NCBI RefSeq assembly: GCF_001420995.1
Contig: NZ_CP012184.1
Coordinates: 4,510,501 to 4,574,500 of the forward strand
DNA from: Pseudonocardia sp. EC080619-01
GTDB taxonomy: Bacteria; Actinomycetota; Actinomycetes; Mycobacteriales; Pseudonocardiaceae
Length of the DNA: 64,000 nt
Direction of reading: 5' to 3'
The first letter of the stretch is position 1. Each line of letters starts with the position of its first letter. Made by a program: the position numbers and the translations under genes. The notes under the pieces were generated by a model, which saw nothing but the letters and a program-made list of their open reading frames with translations, did no database searches and had not been told where the DNA came from. Shown here piece after piece: positions 24,211 through 31,968 of this stretch.

Positions 24211-25557
24211 TCAGTCGTCCCGCGGGTCCGCGGCGTCCGTGGGCGGGCACGCGACGACGCTGCAGCCGGGCGGGGCGTACGGGCCGACACCGAGTCCGTT
24301 CCCGAGGACGGCGGGATCGAGGTAGTTGTCGGGGGAGAGGTCCGTGCTGGGCGTGTCGGGCCGGTACGGGCCGGGGTCGGGGACGTCCTGGTCCTCGACG
24401 CCGCGCATGAGGATCCGGAAGAAGTTGTAGTAGAGGTCGGCGGGGCTGGCGCTGAGGAGCGCCTGCGGATCGGGCGACTTGTCGCCGAGCACGCCGTTCC
24501 AGGTGATCGTCATGTCCAGGCTGGGGACGATGAAGTTGTTCTGGTGCAGCGCCCCGACCATCGCGTACATGTCGCGGGGTGCGCTCTGCGTGCTCTCGTG
24601 GTCCAGGACCCGGCTCGCCGGGAGGTCGGGTGTCGTGCAGGTGTCGCCGCGGTTGGTCCAGAACAGCAGCCCGTAGCAGGGGTTCGGGACCGACGGTTCG
24701 CTCACCTGCCGGACATAGCCGGACGGGACGACCTGGCGGCCGTTCCAGGCGCCGCCGTTCTGCATCAGCAGGCCGAGGCGGGCGAACTGCTCGCTGGGCA
24801 TGAACAGGTGGGCGTAGCCGTAGGTGTTGCCGGAACGGTCGCGCAGCCAGACGTAGCTGTCGCGGTCGATGCCGATCGGGTCGAACAGGGTGTCCTGGAC
24901 GAAGTCCTGGAAGTCCTGCCCGACGGCGCGGGCGACGACGAAGGCGAGCAGGTCCGGGGTGCGCTGGCTGTAGGCGAAGTTCGTGCCCGGTGCGTGGGTG
25001 ATCGGCAGGGCGAGCGCCTGGCGGGCGACGTGGGGGTCGTTGCCGACCGTGGCCGCCTCGGAGAGGATCGCCTCGTCGAGGCCACCCGCCTCCTGCAGGA
25101 GGTTGCGGACGGTGATCGCCCGGTGGGCGTCGTCGCCCCAGCCCGGGCCGTCGGGAAGATACGCGCCGATCGGGTCGTCGAGCCCGAGCCTGCCCTGGCC
25201 GTAGGCGATGCCGGTCGCCATCGAGACGACGCTCTTGGTCGAGCTCCACACGTTCATCGGCACGTTCTCGGTCACCGGGTCCAACGGACCCGTGCCGACC
25301 AGGCAGTTGTGCCGATGGATCCGCACCGACAGGCGCATGTTCGTCTGCGCGTAGGCGATGGCGTCACGGACCGCCGCCGGGTCGAGCTGCTGGGCCTCCG
25401 GCGTCGAACGCTCGGGCCCGCCGGAACCCGAGGGGAGCGCGCAGGGTTCCGCCGCCGGCCCGGCCGGGGCGGCCGCGGCCTGCCCGACGACGACCGTCCC
25501 CACCAGCGCGGCGCACGCGGCAGCCGTCGCGACGGCTCTGGTCAGCGCTGTTCCCAT
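24211..25557 (-). CDS. secreted beta-lactamase-fold serine hydrolase
   Basis: A 448-residue protein with a Sec signal (about residues 1-32, ending GQAAAAPAG). The serine-hydrolase domain of the class C beta-lactamase/penicillin-binding type carries the nucleophile motif Ser105-Ser-Thr-Lys108 and Tyr196-Ser in the YxN position. Cysteines near the start (EPCALP) and end (GCSVVACPP) suggest extracellular disulfides. Such proteins act as esterases, carboxypeptidases or amidases outside the cell; the substrate here is unknown. GAGGAGG lies upstream of ATG at 25557. It may be co-transcribed with the downstream cyclase-family gene. Confidence 0.85.
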   Translation of the reverse strand: MGTALTRAVATAAACAALVGTVVVGQAAAAPAGPAAEPCALPSGSGGPERSTPEAQQLDPAAVRDAIAYAQTNMRLSVRIHRHNCLVGTGPLDPVTENVPMNVWSSTKSVVSMATGIAYGQGRLGLDDPIGAYLPDGPGWGDDAHRAITVRNLLQEAGGLDEAILSEAATVGNDPHVARQALALPITHAPGTNFAYSQRTPDLLAFVVARAVGQDFQDFVQDTLFDPIGIDRDSYVWLRDRSGNTYGYAHLFMPSEQFARLGLLMQNGGAWNGRQVVPSGYVRQVSEPSVPNPCYGLLFWTNRGDTCTTPDLPASRVLDHESTQSAPRDMYAMVGALHQNNFIVPSLDMTITWNGVLGDKSPDPQALLSASPADLYYNFFRILMRGVEDQDVPDPGPYRPDTPSTDLSPDNYLDPAVLGNGLGVGPYAPPGCSVVACPPTDAADPRDD

Positions 25558-25617
25558 GCCTCGTCCTCCTCGACCGGCTCCGACCCTCACCGGGAGAACG
25601 ATCATGAGGACGTGTGG

Positions 25618-26412
25618 TCACTCCGTGCCGAGCGTGCCCTGCGCCGCTGCCCGTCCGGAGTGGCCGCCGCCGCGTCCCCGCAGGACGTACGCGAACCCGA
25701 CGGCGACGATCGCGCCGGCCGCGGGCCCGACGAGGTAGGCCCACCACGCCGTCCAGTCGCCGAGCACGAGGGCCGGTCCGAGGGAGCGGGCCGGGTTCAT
25801 CGACGCACCGCTGACCGGCGCCCCCCACAATCCGGCCAGTGCGATGTAGCCGCCGACGCCGATCGCGGCCAGCGGCCCGATCTGCTGGGCCCCCGACGCG
25901 GTTCCCAGGATGACGCTGACCAGGCCGGTGGTGAGGACGAGTTCCCAGAGCGTCGCCGTCGTGGTCGGGATGCCGGCCCCGGGGAGGGTCAGGCCCGCGT
26001 CGCCGTGCCTGCCGATCAGCGCCCAGAGCAGCAGCGTCGCCAGGACGGAACCGACGAGCTGGGCCACGACGTAGGCCGGCACGCGCCGCCACGGGAAGTC
26101 CCCGCGGAGCGCGAACGCCACGCTGACCACGGGATTGAGGTGAGCGCCCGACACGGTGCCCATGAACAGGATGACCGCGGCCACCATCAGCGCCGGGGCC
26201 ACCACCTGTGCCGCGGGCGGGACCGCGTCCCCGCCGAACCGGGCGTTCACCATCCCGCCGCCGACGGCGACCAGTACCAGGAAGAACGTGCCCAGCAGCT
26301 CCGAGAACAGCCGGCGCCCCTCGTAGCGGTCGTCCCAGAAGTCGAACTCGTCCGCGACCGAGTTCGGCAGGTCCTCACCCGGGGGTTCGGGCTCGGCGGG
26401 TCGATCGGTCAT
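25618..26412 (-). CDS. aquaporin / major intrinsic protein channel
   Basis: A 264-residue MIP-family channel for water or small neutral solutes. The two half-helix motifs are visible: HLNPVVS (NPV instead of NPA) near residue 90 and MNPARS near 208. Six hydrophobic helices plus the two re-entrant loops fit the family. The N-terminal 40 residues are acidic and Pro-rich (EPEPPGEDLP). The NPV variant in the first motif occurs in a minority of aquaporins and can alter selectivity. A 10-bp hairpin sits directly before the ATG and contains the ribosome binding site GGGAG. Confidence 0.87.
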   Translation of the reverse strand: MTDRPAEPEPPGEDLPNSVADEFDFWDDRYEGRRLFSELLGTFFLVLVAVGGGMVNARFGGDAVPPAAQVVAPALMVAAVILFMGTVSGAHLNPVVSVAFALRGDFPWRRVPAYVVAQLVGSVLATLLLWALIGRHGDAGLTLPGAGIPTTTATLWELVLTTGLVSVILGTASGAQQIGPLAAIGVGGYIALAGLWGAPVSGASMNPARSLGPALVLGDWTAWWAYLVGPAAGAIVAVGFAYVLRGRGGGHSGRAAAQGTLGTE

Positions 26413-26414
26413 GG

Positions 26415-26443
26415 CGTCGGCTCCCACGGACGAGGAGCCGACG
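26415..26443 (-). promoter_or_regulatory. hairpin covering aquaporin ribosome binding site
   Basis: Read on the minus strand, CGTCGGCTCC pairs perfectly with GGAGCCGACG (26443 to 26415, nine-base loop), and the ATG begins two bases later. GGGAG, the likely ribosome binding site, spans the loop and the 3' arm. The fold could limit translation. Confidence 0.45.
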
Positions 26444-26468
26444 GTAGCGCGGCCGCGTCGCAGCCGAG

Positions 26469-26487
26469 CTCACCCGCGGTGGGTGAG
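26469..26487 (-). terminator. hairpin after XRE regulator gene
   Basis: CTCACCC (26469-26475) and GGGTGAG (26481-26487) form a 7-bp stem with a five-base loop 12 bases beyond the XRE gene's stop, separating it from the aquaporin gene on the same strand. Confidence 0.5.
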
Positions 26488-26498
26488 ACGTGGGACGG

Positions 26499-26768
26499 CT
26501 ACCCGGCGGCTTCGAGGGGCAGGTCGCTGCCCCGCCAGGTCGCCGCCAGCTCCTGCACCGGCAGGTCGAGGGCCTCGGCGAGGCAGATGATCGTCCCGAA
26601 GCCGGGGGAGGGCAGCCGCCCGGTCTCGATCTTGCGGAGGGTCTCCGGCGAGACCCCGGCCGCCTGCGCGACGTCCGCCAGGTCGCGGCCGGCCCGCGCG
26701 TGCCGCAGCAGTGCGCCGAGACGCCTGCCGGCTTCGATCTGCTCGGGTGTGAGCGGTTGGCGGACCAT
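26499..26768 (-). CDS. XRE-family helix-turn-helix regulator
   Basis: An 89-residue DNA-binding protein that is essentially a single Cro/CI-type helix-turn-helix domain. The core is LGALLRHARAGRDLADVAQA, then AGVSPETLRKIETGRLPSPGF (about residues 17-57), followed by a short helical tail LAEALDLPVQELAATW. It is divergent from a methionine aminopeptidase gene with 84 bp between the starts, and two near-identical palindromes lie in that gap, one 18 bp from its own start. It most likely represses both itself and the aminopeptidase gene. Confidence 0.86.
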   Translation of the reverse strand: MVRQPLTPEQIEAGRRLGALLRHARAGRDLADVAQAAGVSPETLRKIETGRLPSPGFGTIICLAEALDLPVQELAATWRGSDLPLEAAG

Positions 26769-26785
26769 GCCCCGAGGCTACGGTT

Positions 26786-26831
26786 GGTATTACTGTACCG
26801 GCAAGTGCTACGGTCGCGGTATAACTATACC
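26786..26831. promoter_or_regulatory. tandem palindromic operators between XRE and map genes
   Basis: GGTATTACTGTACC (26786-26799) and GGTATAACTATACC (26818-26831) agree at 12 of 14 positions; the second has perfect CGGTATA/TATACCG arms. Their centres are 32 bp apart, about three helical turns. They probably bind the XRE dimer and overlap both divergent promoters. Confidence 0.68.
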
Positions 26832-26852
26832 GGCACCCGTGACGAGGTACTC

Positions 26853-27680
26853 GTGATCGAACTGAAGACGCCTGCGGAGATCGACCGCATGCACGTGACC
26901 GGGCGTTTCGTCGCCGAGGCGCTCACCGAGATCGGCCGGCTCGCCGACGTCGGCGTCAACCTGATGGACCTGGAGCACCACGTGCGCGGCATGATCGAGC
27001 GCCGCGGCGCGGAGTCCTGCTACTGGGACTACGCCCCGTCCTTCGGGCGCGGCCCGTTCCGCAACGTGACCTGCCTGGCCGTCAACGACGCCGTCCTGCA
27101 CGGCCTGCCCCACGACTACACCCTGCGCGACGGCGACGTCCTCACCGCGGACCTCGCGGTCGGCATCGACGGCTGGGTCGCCGACTCGGCCCGCACGGTC
27201 GTCGTCGGGACGGCCGCCGAGGAGGACCTCCGGATCGTCCGCGCCACCGACGAGGCGCTGGAGGCGGCGATCGGCGCCGCGCAGCCCGGCAACCGGCTCG
27301 GGGACATCTCGGCGGCCATCGAGGCGGTCGCCCGTGATCACGGCTACCCGGTCAACGACGAGTTCGGCGGGCACGGTCTCGGTCGCACCATGCACGAGGA
27401 CCCGCACGTCTCCAACAGGGGCCGGGCGGGCCGTGGCCTGACGCTGCGGCCGGGCCTGACCCTCGCCCTCGAACCCTGGTTCGCGCGGACCACCGACCGC
27501 ATCGTCTACGACCCCGACGGCTGGACCATCCGGTCGGCGGACGGCTCGCGCACGGCGCACTCCGAGCACACGGTCGCCATCACCGAGGACGGGCCGCTGG
27601 TGCTCACCCGCCGTGCGTCGGAGGGTGTCGTGACGAGCGGAGCGGGCGCGTCGGTGCGTGGTGCGGAGGGGAGGAGCTGA
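26853..27680 (+). CDS. map: type I methionine aminopeptidase
   Basis: A 275-residue enzyme that removes the initiator methionine from new proteins. The five metal ligands of the pita-bread fold are recognisable: Asp in TADLAVGIDG, Asp in VADSARTVVV, His in GGHGLGRTMHEDP, Glu in LALEPWF and Glu in AHSEHTVAI. The order and spacing match type I enzymes. The C-terminal 25 residues are non-conserved. GTG at 26853 leads directly into VIELKTPAEIDRM, the usual N-terminus. It is divergent from an XRE regulator with tandem operators, so this copy is probably conditionally expressed and not the housekeeping copy, which usually lies near secY. Confidence 0.9.
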   Translation: MIELKTPAEIDRMHVTGRFVAEALTEIGRLADVGVNLMDLEHHVRGMIERRGAESCYWDYAPSFGRGPFRNVTCLAVNDAVLHGLPHDYTLRDGDVLTADLAVGIDGWVADSARTVVVGTAAEEDLRIVRATDEALEAAIGAAQPGNRLGDISAAIEAVARDHGYPVNDEFGGHGLGRTMHEDPHVSNRGRAGRGLTLRPGLTLALEPWFARTTDRIVYDPDGWTIRSADGSRTAHSEHTVAITEDGPLVLTRRASEGVVTSGAGASVRGAEGRS

Positions 27681-27713
27681 ACCGGGGTGCCCCGGCCGGT
27701 ACGGTCCGCCGTC

Positions 27714-28118
27714 ATGACGGTCCGGTCGGAGGGGCGTGGCGTCGCGGGCCAGGCGGGCCGGTTCGTCGCCGTCGGGATCCTCGGCGCACTGGTCGACTCG
27801 GGTGTCTACGCCCTCGCGCTGCACCTCGGTCTGTGGGTGCATGCGGCCCGCGCGCTGAGCTTCGTCTGCGGCACCACCGTCGCGTACGTCCTGAACCGGC
27901 GGTGGGCCTTCCGGGTCTCCGGCGGCGCACGCCGTGCGACCGGCTACGCGGTGCTCTACGGGACGATGTTCTTCGTGATCCTCGGGGTGAACGCGCTCGC
28001 GCTCGCCCTGCTGCCCGCCGCGTGGTGGGCGGTCCCGGTCGCGTGGGTGCTGTCCCAGGGTGTCGGGACGACCTGTAACTTCGTGCTGCTCCGGACGGTC
28101 GTGTTCCGCGACCGCTGA
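27714..28118 (+). CDS. GtrA-like membrane protein
   Basis: A 134-residue membrane protein with four hydrophobic helices in the GtrA pattern: QAGRFVAVGILGALVDSGVY at the start, a central basic loop VLNRRWAFRVSGG, and the end TTCNFVLLRTVVFRD. GtrA proteins are thought to flip or carry lipid-linked sugars for cell-surface polysaccharide or lipid glycosylation. No glycosyltransferase gene is adjacent. It starts 33 bases after the aminopeptidase gene and may be co-transcribed with it. Confidence 0.86.
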   Translation: MTVRSEGRGVAGQAGRFVAVGILGALVDSGVYALALHLGLWVHAARALSFVCGTTVAYVLNRRWAFRVSGGARRATGYAVLYGTMFFVILGVNALALALLPAAWWAVPVAWVLSQGVGTTCNFVLLRTVVFRDR

Positions 28119-28124
28119 GCCTGC

Positions 28125-28934
28125 TCAGTCGAGCCCGTTGGACAGTGTGATGGTCTCTCCGGACCGGCACCGCACCCGGCCCGAGACGAGTGCCAGCACG
28201 GCGTCGGCGACGTCGTCGGGCTCCAGCAGGCCCGGCCGCGGCCGCCCGCGCGCGAACATCTCCTCGACGTCGGCGCGGCCGGGGTCGGCCAGGTCCGGCC
28301 GGATCATCCGGTACGTCGCCGGGTTGTGGATCATCGTGGTGTTCACACCGGCGGGCAGGACCGCGTGCGCGAGGATCCCGTCCGCGGCGACCTCGTGGGC
28401 CACCGACCGCACGAGCGCGACCACCCCGGCCTTCGCCGCCGCGTAGTGCGCGGAGTGCGACGCCCCGGTCGTCGCGACCACCGACGACGTCGCGACCAGG
28501 TGGCCCGAGCGGCGCTCGACCATGTGCGGCAGCACGGCCCGGAACGTCGTGAAGACCCCGGTGAGGTTGACGTCGATCATCGTCCGCCACTGCCGGTCGG
28601 TCATCGTCGCGACCGGGCCCCCGGTCGCGATGCCGGCGTTCGCGACCGCGACGTCGAACCGCTCGACCGCGGCGTCCACGACCTTCTCGACGGCGGCGAG
28701 GTCGCGGACGTCGGCGACCAGCCCGAGGCAACTCCGCCCGGTGGCCTCGACCAGCCGCACGGTCTCGTCGAGGTCCTCCGGCGTCGCGGGCGGATAGTCG
28801 ACACCGTCGACCGGTGCGGCCAGGTCGCAGACGACGACGTCGGCGCCCTCCCGGGCCAGCGTCGTCGCGTGCGCGCGGCCCTGCCCGCGTGCCCCACCGG
28901 TGACCAGGGCGACCGTCCCGTCCAGCGTTCCCAT
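28125..28934 (-). CDS. SDR oxidoreductase, mycofactocin-type
   Basis: A 269-residue short-chain dehydrogenase. The cofactor loop TGGARGQGRAHA (about residues 12-23) is the variant seen in mycofactocin-associated SDRs, which hold NAD tightly and pass electrons to mycofactocin. The NAGIATGG motif near 90 and the catalytic Ser and YAAAKAG (Tyr/Lys near 160) complete the active site. It probably oxidises an alcohol. No mycofactocin biosynthesis genes are in the window. ATG at 28934 is chosen because the upstream extension is Arg-rich and unlike the family. It is convergent with the GtrA gene at a gap of six bases. Confidence 0.86.
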   Translation of the reverse strand: MGTLDGTVALVTGGARGQGRAHATTLAREGADVVVCDLAAPVDGVDYPPATPEDLDETVRLVEATGRSCLGLVADVRDLAAVEKVVDAAVERFDVAVANAGIATGGPVATMTDRQWRTMIDVNLTGVFTTFRAVLPHMVERRSGHLVATSSVVATTGASHSAHYAAAKAGVVALVRSVAHEVAADGILAHAVLPAGVNTTMIHNPATYRMIRPDLADPGRADVEEMFARGRPRPGLLEPDDVADAVLALVSGRVRCRSGETITLSNGLD

Positions 28935-29181
28935 GTCCGTCCTCCGCAGCCCCGGGCGCGGTGCCCGGTCCCGAGGTGTCGACCGCGCCCGGCGCCGCGA
29001 CTCATCGGTCCGCCCGCGGGGCACCCGGATCGATCACGCTGCGTGCGATCGGCTCCGCCCGTGTGGGCCGTGAGGGTGGTGCATCTCCGTGATCGGACCA
29101 CGATCGGCGACATCGATCTTGCGCAGGGACACGAGAGGCTGGACCGCAGTCGCTCCGCGGTTTCCGGCGCGTTATCCGGAT

Positions 29182-29388
29182 ATGAACGTCGACGCCGAGG
29201 GACTGACCGCCCCGATCCTCGACCGCAACCAGATCGCGGAGCTGCGGAGGGCCGACAGCGGCCGGCACGGTCACCGTGCCGAGCCGGAACCCGTCACGCC
29301 GCCGCCGGCCGGGGCCTGGCTCGCCCTCGTCGTGCTCGGCAACGTCCTCGTGCTGGCGATGCTGGTGCTCGTCGTGCTCCTGAGCTGA
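29182..29388 (+). CDS. small single-helix membrane protein
   Basis: A 68-residue protein with a charged N-terminal half (DRNQIAELRRADSGRHGHR) and one C-terminal hydrophobic helix (WLALVVLGNVLVLAMLVLVV, about residues 46-65). It looks like a type II or tail-anchored small membrane protein. No family is recognised. The coding call rests on a start near a promoter-like stretch and sensible composition; it fills a 460-bp gap between two minus-strand genes. It ends three bases before the convergent SRPBCC gene. Confidence 0.5.
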   Translation: MNVDAEGLTAPILDRNQIAELRRADSGRHGHRAEPEPVTPPPAGAWLALVVLGNVLVLAMLVLVVLLS

Positions 29389-29391
29389 CCC

Positions 29392-29991
29392 TCAGGCCAG
29401 GTAGAACTCGAGGGTCCGCCCGGCGGCCTCCTTCGCGGTCGCCGCGCCGGCGCCCGACGCCTCGTGCGCGGCCGCCCACTCGCCGGCGGCCCACCGCGTG
29501 AGGTCGTTGCCGAGCTCGGTGCCCTCCAGGACCTCGGCCGGGACGCGCGGGTCGCCCGCGAGGTGCATCGCGAGCGGGAGCAGGGAGAAGTCCCAGCCGA
29601 TCCCGCCCGCGGCCGGGCCGAACCGGGCCCAGTGCTCGTCGTCGGGCACCTCGTGGCGCAGCTCGAGCTCCGTCTCGTCCCCGGCCGGGGTCAGGGTGAG
29701 CTCGACCGCGCTGATGCTGCCCTCGTACTCCCACGTCACCCGCAGTGCGCGGGGCTGCGCGCAGCGCTCGACGGTGCCGACCGTCCCGCTGTCCTCGAGC
29801 CGGTAGCGGCCGCCCTCGTGCAGATCGCCGGACACCGGCTCGAACCAGCGCGCCAGCCGCTCGGGCTCGGTCCACGCGCTCCAGACCTCCTCGGGGGAGG
29901 CCGGGTAGAGCCGGTTCAGGACGATCGTGTGGGTGCGCCCCTCCCCGCCGACCGTGCGGTGCGCCTTCCGGATCTCCGCGGTCAGGTCCAT
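29392..29991 (-). CDS. SRPBCC/AHSA1-like domain protein
   Basis: A 199-residue protein with a START-like (SRPBCC) domain of the AHSA1 type: IVLNRLYPASPEEVWSAWTE (about residues 23-42), WFEPVSGDLHEGGRYRL and a C-terminal helix. Such proteins bind hydrophobic ligands in a deep cavity; bacterial members often sit with ArsR-type repressors. No ArsR gene is adjacent here, but a small palindrome CACTT-ATATC-AAGTG lies just upstream. The ATG at 29991 is preferred; an in-frame start at 30048 would extend the protein through that palindrome. Confidence 0.8.
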   Translation of the reverse strand: MDLTAEIRKAHRTVGGEGRTHTIVLNRLYPASPEEVWSAWTEPERLARWFEPVSGDLHEGGRYRLEDSGTVGTVERCAQPRALRVTWEYEGSISAVELTLTPAGDETELELRHEVPDDEHWARFGPAAGGIGWDFSLLPLAMHLAGDPRVPAEVLEGTELGNDLTRWAAGEWAAAHEASGAGAATAKEAAGRTLEFYLA

Positions 29992-30011
29992 CGAGCGTCT
30001 CCATTCGTCGT

Positions 30012-30026
30012 CACTTATATCAAGTG
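30012..30026. promoter_or_regulatory. AT-rich palindrome upstream of SRPBCC gene
   Basis: CACTT-ATATC-AAGTG is an inverted repeat with 5-bp arms in an otherwise GC-rich region, 20 bp upstream of the SRPBCC start. It resembles small-repressor operators and could also hold a -10 element. Confidence 0.4.
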
Positions 30027-30152
30027 GGAACGATAGAGCATGCGCCACGACCGCAGGAACCTTCGGCGGGGGCCCGCGGTGATCCTTGTGTGCCGGGTCA
30101 CAACGGGGCAGAGTCGCCTGAGCGGCCCGCGTCGAGGAGGCACCGAGAGTCC

Positions 30153-31217
30153 ATGGCGATCGAGAACAGCTACTACACCCACGAGTTCCACGGCGACTAC
30201 GACCTGATCGGCCTCGGGGAGTTCGCGCTCGAGGAGGGCGGGGTGATCCCCGACCTGCAGCTCGCCGTCGCCACGTTCGGCACGCTGAACGCGGCGAAGG
30301 ACAACGCGATCCTCGTGACCACCTGGTACTCCGGGACCCACCAGATCTTCCGGGACGTCTACATCGGTCCCGAGCACGCGCTGAACCCCGAGAAGTACTT
30401 CATCGTCGTCGTCAACCAGATCGGCAACGGCCTCTCGACGAGCCCGCACAACGCGGCCGGCCCCAACGCCTCGATCGCGATGTCGCGGTTCCCGCACGTC
30501 CGGATCGGCGACGACGTCCGCGCCCAGGAGCAGCTGCTGAGCGAGCACTACGGCATCGAGACCCTGCAGCTCGTCGTCGGTGGCTCGATGGGCGCCCAGC
30601 AGACCTACGAGTGGATGGTGCGCTTCCCCGGGCGGGTGAAGCGGGCCGCCCCGATCGCGGGCACCGCGCAGAACACCCCGCACGACTTCCTCTTCACCAA
30701 GGCGCTGGTCGAGGCGATCACCTCCGATCCCGGCTTCAAGGACGGCGAGTACTCCTCGAACGCCGACGTCGTCGACGGGCTCAAGCGGCACGCCGGCATC
30801 TGGGCGGTGATGGGTTTCTCCACCGAGTTCTGGAAGCAGGAGGTCTGGCGCGCCCTGGAGTTCGACTCCAAGGAGGCGTTCATGGAGGGGTTCCTCGAGC
30901 CCTACTTCACCGCGATGGACCCGAACGACCTGCTCTGCATGGCGTGGAAGTGGCAGCGCGGCGACGTCGCCCGGCACACCGGCGGCGATCTCGCCGAGGC
31001 GCTGGGCCGCAACGAGGCGGTCACCCGGATCGTCCCGATCAACGAGGACATGTTCTTCCCGGTCCGCGACCACGAGTACGAGCTGGAGCTGACCCCGCAC
31101 GCGACGATCCGGGTGATCGACGACCTGCTCGGGCACCTGGCGCTGTTCGGTGTCGCCCCGACCTATATCGGCCAGGTCGACCGCTACCTGCAGGAGCTGC
31201 TGGGCGAGGACGTCTGA
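30153..31217 (+). CDS. MetX-like alpha/beta-hydrolase (homoserine O-acetyltransferase family)
   Basis: A 354-residue alpha/beta-hydrolase of the homoserine O-acetyltransferase family. The nucleophile elbow VGGSMGAQQ has Ser145, and His328 lies in LLGHLALFG near the end. The N-terminal GGVIPDLQLAVATFGTLN is the family opening. In bona fide MetX the serine carries acetyl from acetyl-CoA to homoserine; many actinobacterial relatives are unassigned acyltransferases or hydrolases, and the sequence diverges enough from MetX (the catalytic strand reads VVGGSMGA) that I do not assign metX. The ATG has GAGGAGG about 14 bases upstream. The 3' end overlaps the convergent TetR gene by 34 bp. Confidence 0.8.
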   Translation: MAIENSYYTHEFHGDYDLIGLGEFALEEGGVIPDLQLAVATFGTLNAAKDNAILVTTWYSGTHQIFRDVYIGPEHALNPEKYFIVVVNQIGNGLSTSPHNAAGPNASIAMSRFPHVRIGDDVRAQEQLLSEHYGIETLQLVVGGSMGAQQTYEWMVRFPGRVKRAAPIAGTAQNTPHDFLFTKALVEAITSDPGFKDGEYSSNADVVDGLKRHAGIWAVMGFSTEFWKQEVWRALEFDSKEAFMEGFLEPYFTAMDPNDLLCMAWKWQRGDVARHTGGDLAEALGRNEAVTRIVPINEDMFFPVRDHEYELELTPHATIRVIDDLLGHLALFGVAPTYIGQVDRYLQELLGEDV

Positions 31218-31891
31218 CGGCCGGCCGGCTGCCCGCCGGTGCGGAGCGCCTCCGCCAGCAGCTCGCGGTGCGCGGCGAGCGCCTCGGCGGTGGCGCCCTC
31301 CGCGGCGCCCGCGGCGACCTCGTCGGTGACGACCCGGAATGCGGCGTTGACCGTGGCGGCCAGCAGCCGGACCTGGGCGGAGTCCGGGGCGAGCCCGGCC
31401 CGCGGAGCGAGCACGGCGGCGAGCGTCGGTTCGGCCTGCTCCTGCAGCACAAGCCAGACGGCGCGCAGCGCCGGCGTGTCCCGGGTCATCCGCACGACCG
31501 CGAGCACCTCCTCGGTCTCGCCGTCCGGGCCGCCGGTCGCGAAGGTGTAGGCCCCGCGCAGGTGTGCGGTCAGCTCTGTCCCCTCCGGCCAGGACCGCAG
31601 GACGTCCCGGAAGCCCTCGATGGACACCGAGAGCAGCGGCTCGACGAGGCTCTCCTTGGTCCGGAACAGCCGCCAGAGGGTCCGCTCCGACACGCCGGCC
31701 GCCCGCGCGACGTCGGCGCCGGAGGTCGCGGCCATTCCGTGCTCCCGGAAGAGCCGCACGGCGGCCCGGGAGACGGCCAGGCGCTGCGCGCGCCGGCCCT
31801 GCTCGCTCATCGGCGGCCGTCCACGGCGGGCCGTGCCCTGTTCTCCGGTCACGGCGGCCTCCCCCGGTCCGGGTGTTCGTGACGTCGCCAC
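31184..31891 (-). CDS. TetR-family regulator divergent from P450
   Basis: A 235-residue regulator with an N-terminal arm RRGRPP, then a TetR helix-turn-helix (about residues 38-75: VSRAAVRLFREHGMAATSGA and VARAAGVSERTLWRLFRTK). The C-terminal domain is Ala/Leu-rich with a Ser-rich tail. It is divergent from a cytochrome P450 gene, and a 15-bp palindrome lies between the starts. It is the likely repressor of the P450-ferredoxin pair and probably responds to a substrate-like ligand. GTG at 31891 keeps the basic arm; ATG at 31810 is the alternative. Confidence 0.85.
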   Translation of the reverse strand: MATSRTPGPGEAAVTGEQGTARRGRPPMSEQGRRAQRLAVSRAAVRLFREHGMAATSGADVARAAGVSERTLWRLFRTKESLVEPLLSVSIEGFRDVLRSWPEGTELTAHLRGAYTFATGGPDGETEEVLAVVRMTRDTPALRAVWLVLQEQAEPTLAAVLAPRAGLAPDSAQVRLLAATVNAAFRVVTDEVAAGAAEGATAEALAAHRELLAEALRTGGQPAGRQTSSPSSSCR

Positions 31892-31909
31892 CGTAAACGG
31901 TCATGTTTG

Positions 31910-31924
31910 TGGCAGAAACTGCCA
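31910..31924. promoter_or_regulatory. candidate TetR operator between TetR and P450
   Basis: TGGCAG-AAA-CTGCCA is a perfect inverted repeat (6-bp arms, 3-bp centre) in the 77-bp gap between the divergent starts. Position and symmetry fit the operator of the TetR protein at 31184-31891. Confidence 0.62.
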
Positions 31925-31968
31925 TCAAATCGTAGGGTGAGGGCACCACCACCCGAGGAGGACGCCCG

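Noticed and set aside
24189..24290. N-terminal extension of the cyclase-family protein
   Set aside because: Low-complexity Arg/Pro/Ala sequence that would overlap the upstream hydrolase gene by 80 bp; the ATG at 24188 begins the conserved protein.
21841..26856. A very long open plus-strand frame across the HNH, cyclase, hydrolase and aquaporin genes
   Set aside because: It is a shadow of GC-rich coding sequence on both strands. It contains no recognisable domain, while the genes it overlaps do.
30153..31217. Naming the alpha/beta-hydrolase metX
   Set aside because: The fold matches the homoserine acetyltransferase family, but no methionine gene is near and key sequence differs enough that hydrolase or other acyltransferase roles are equally likely.
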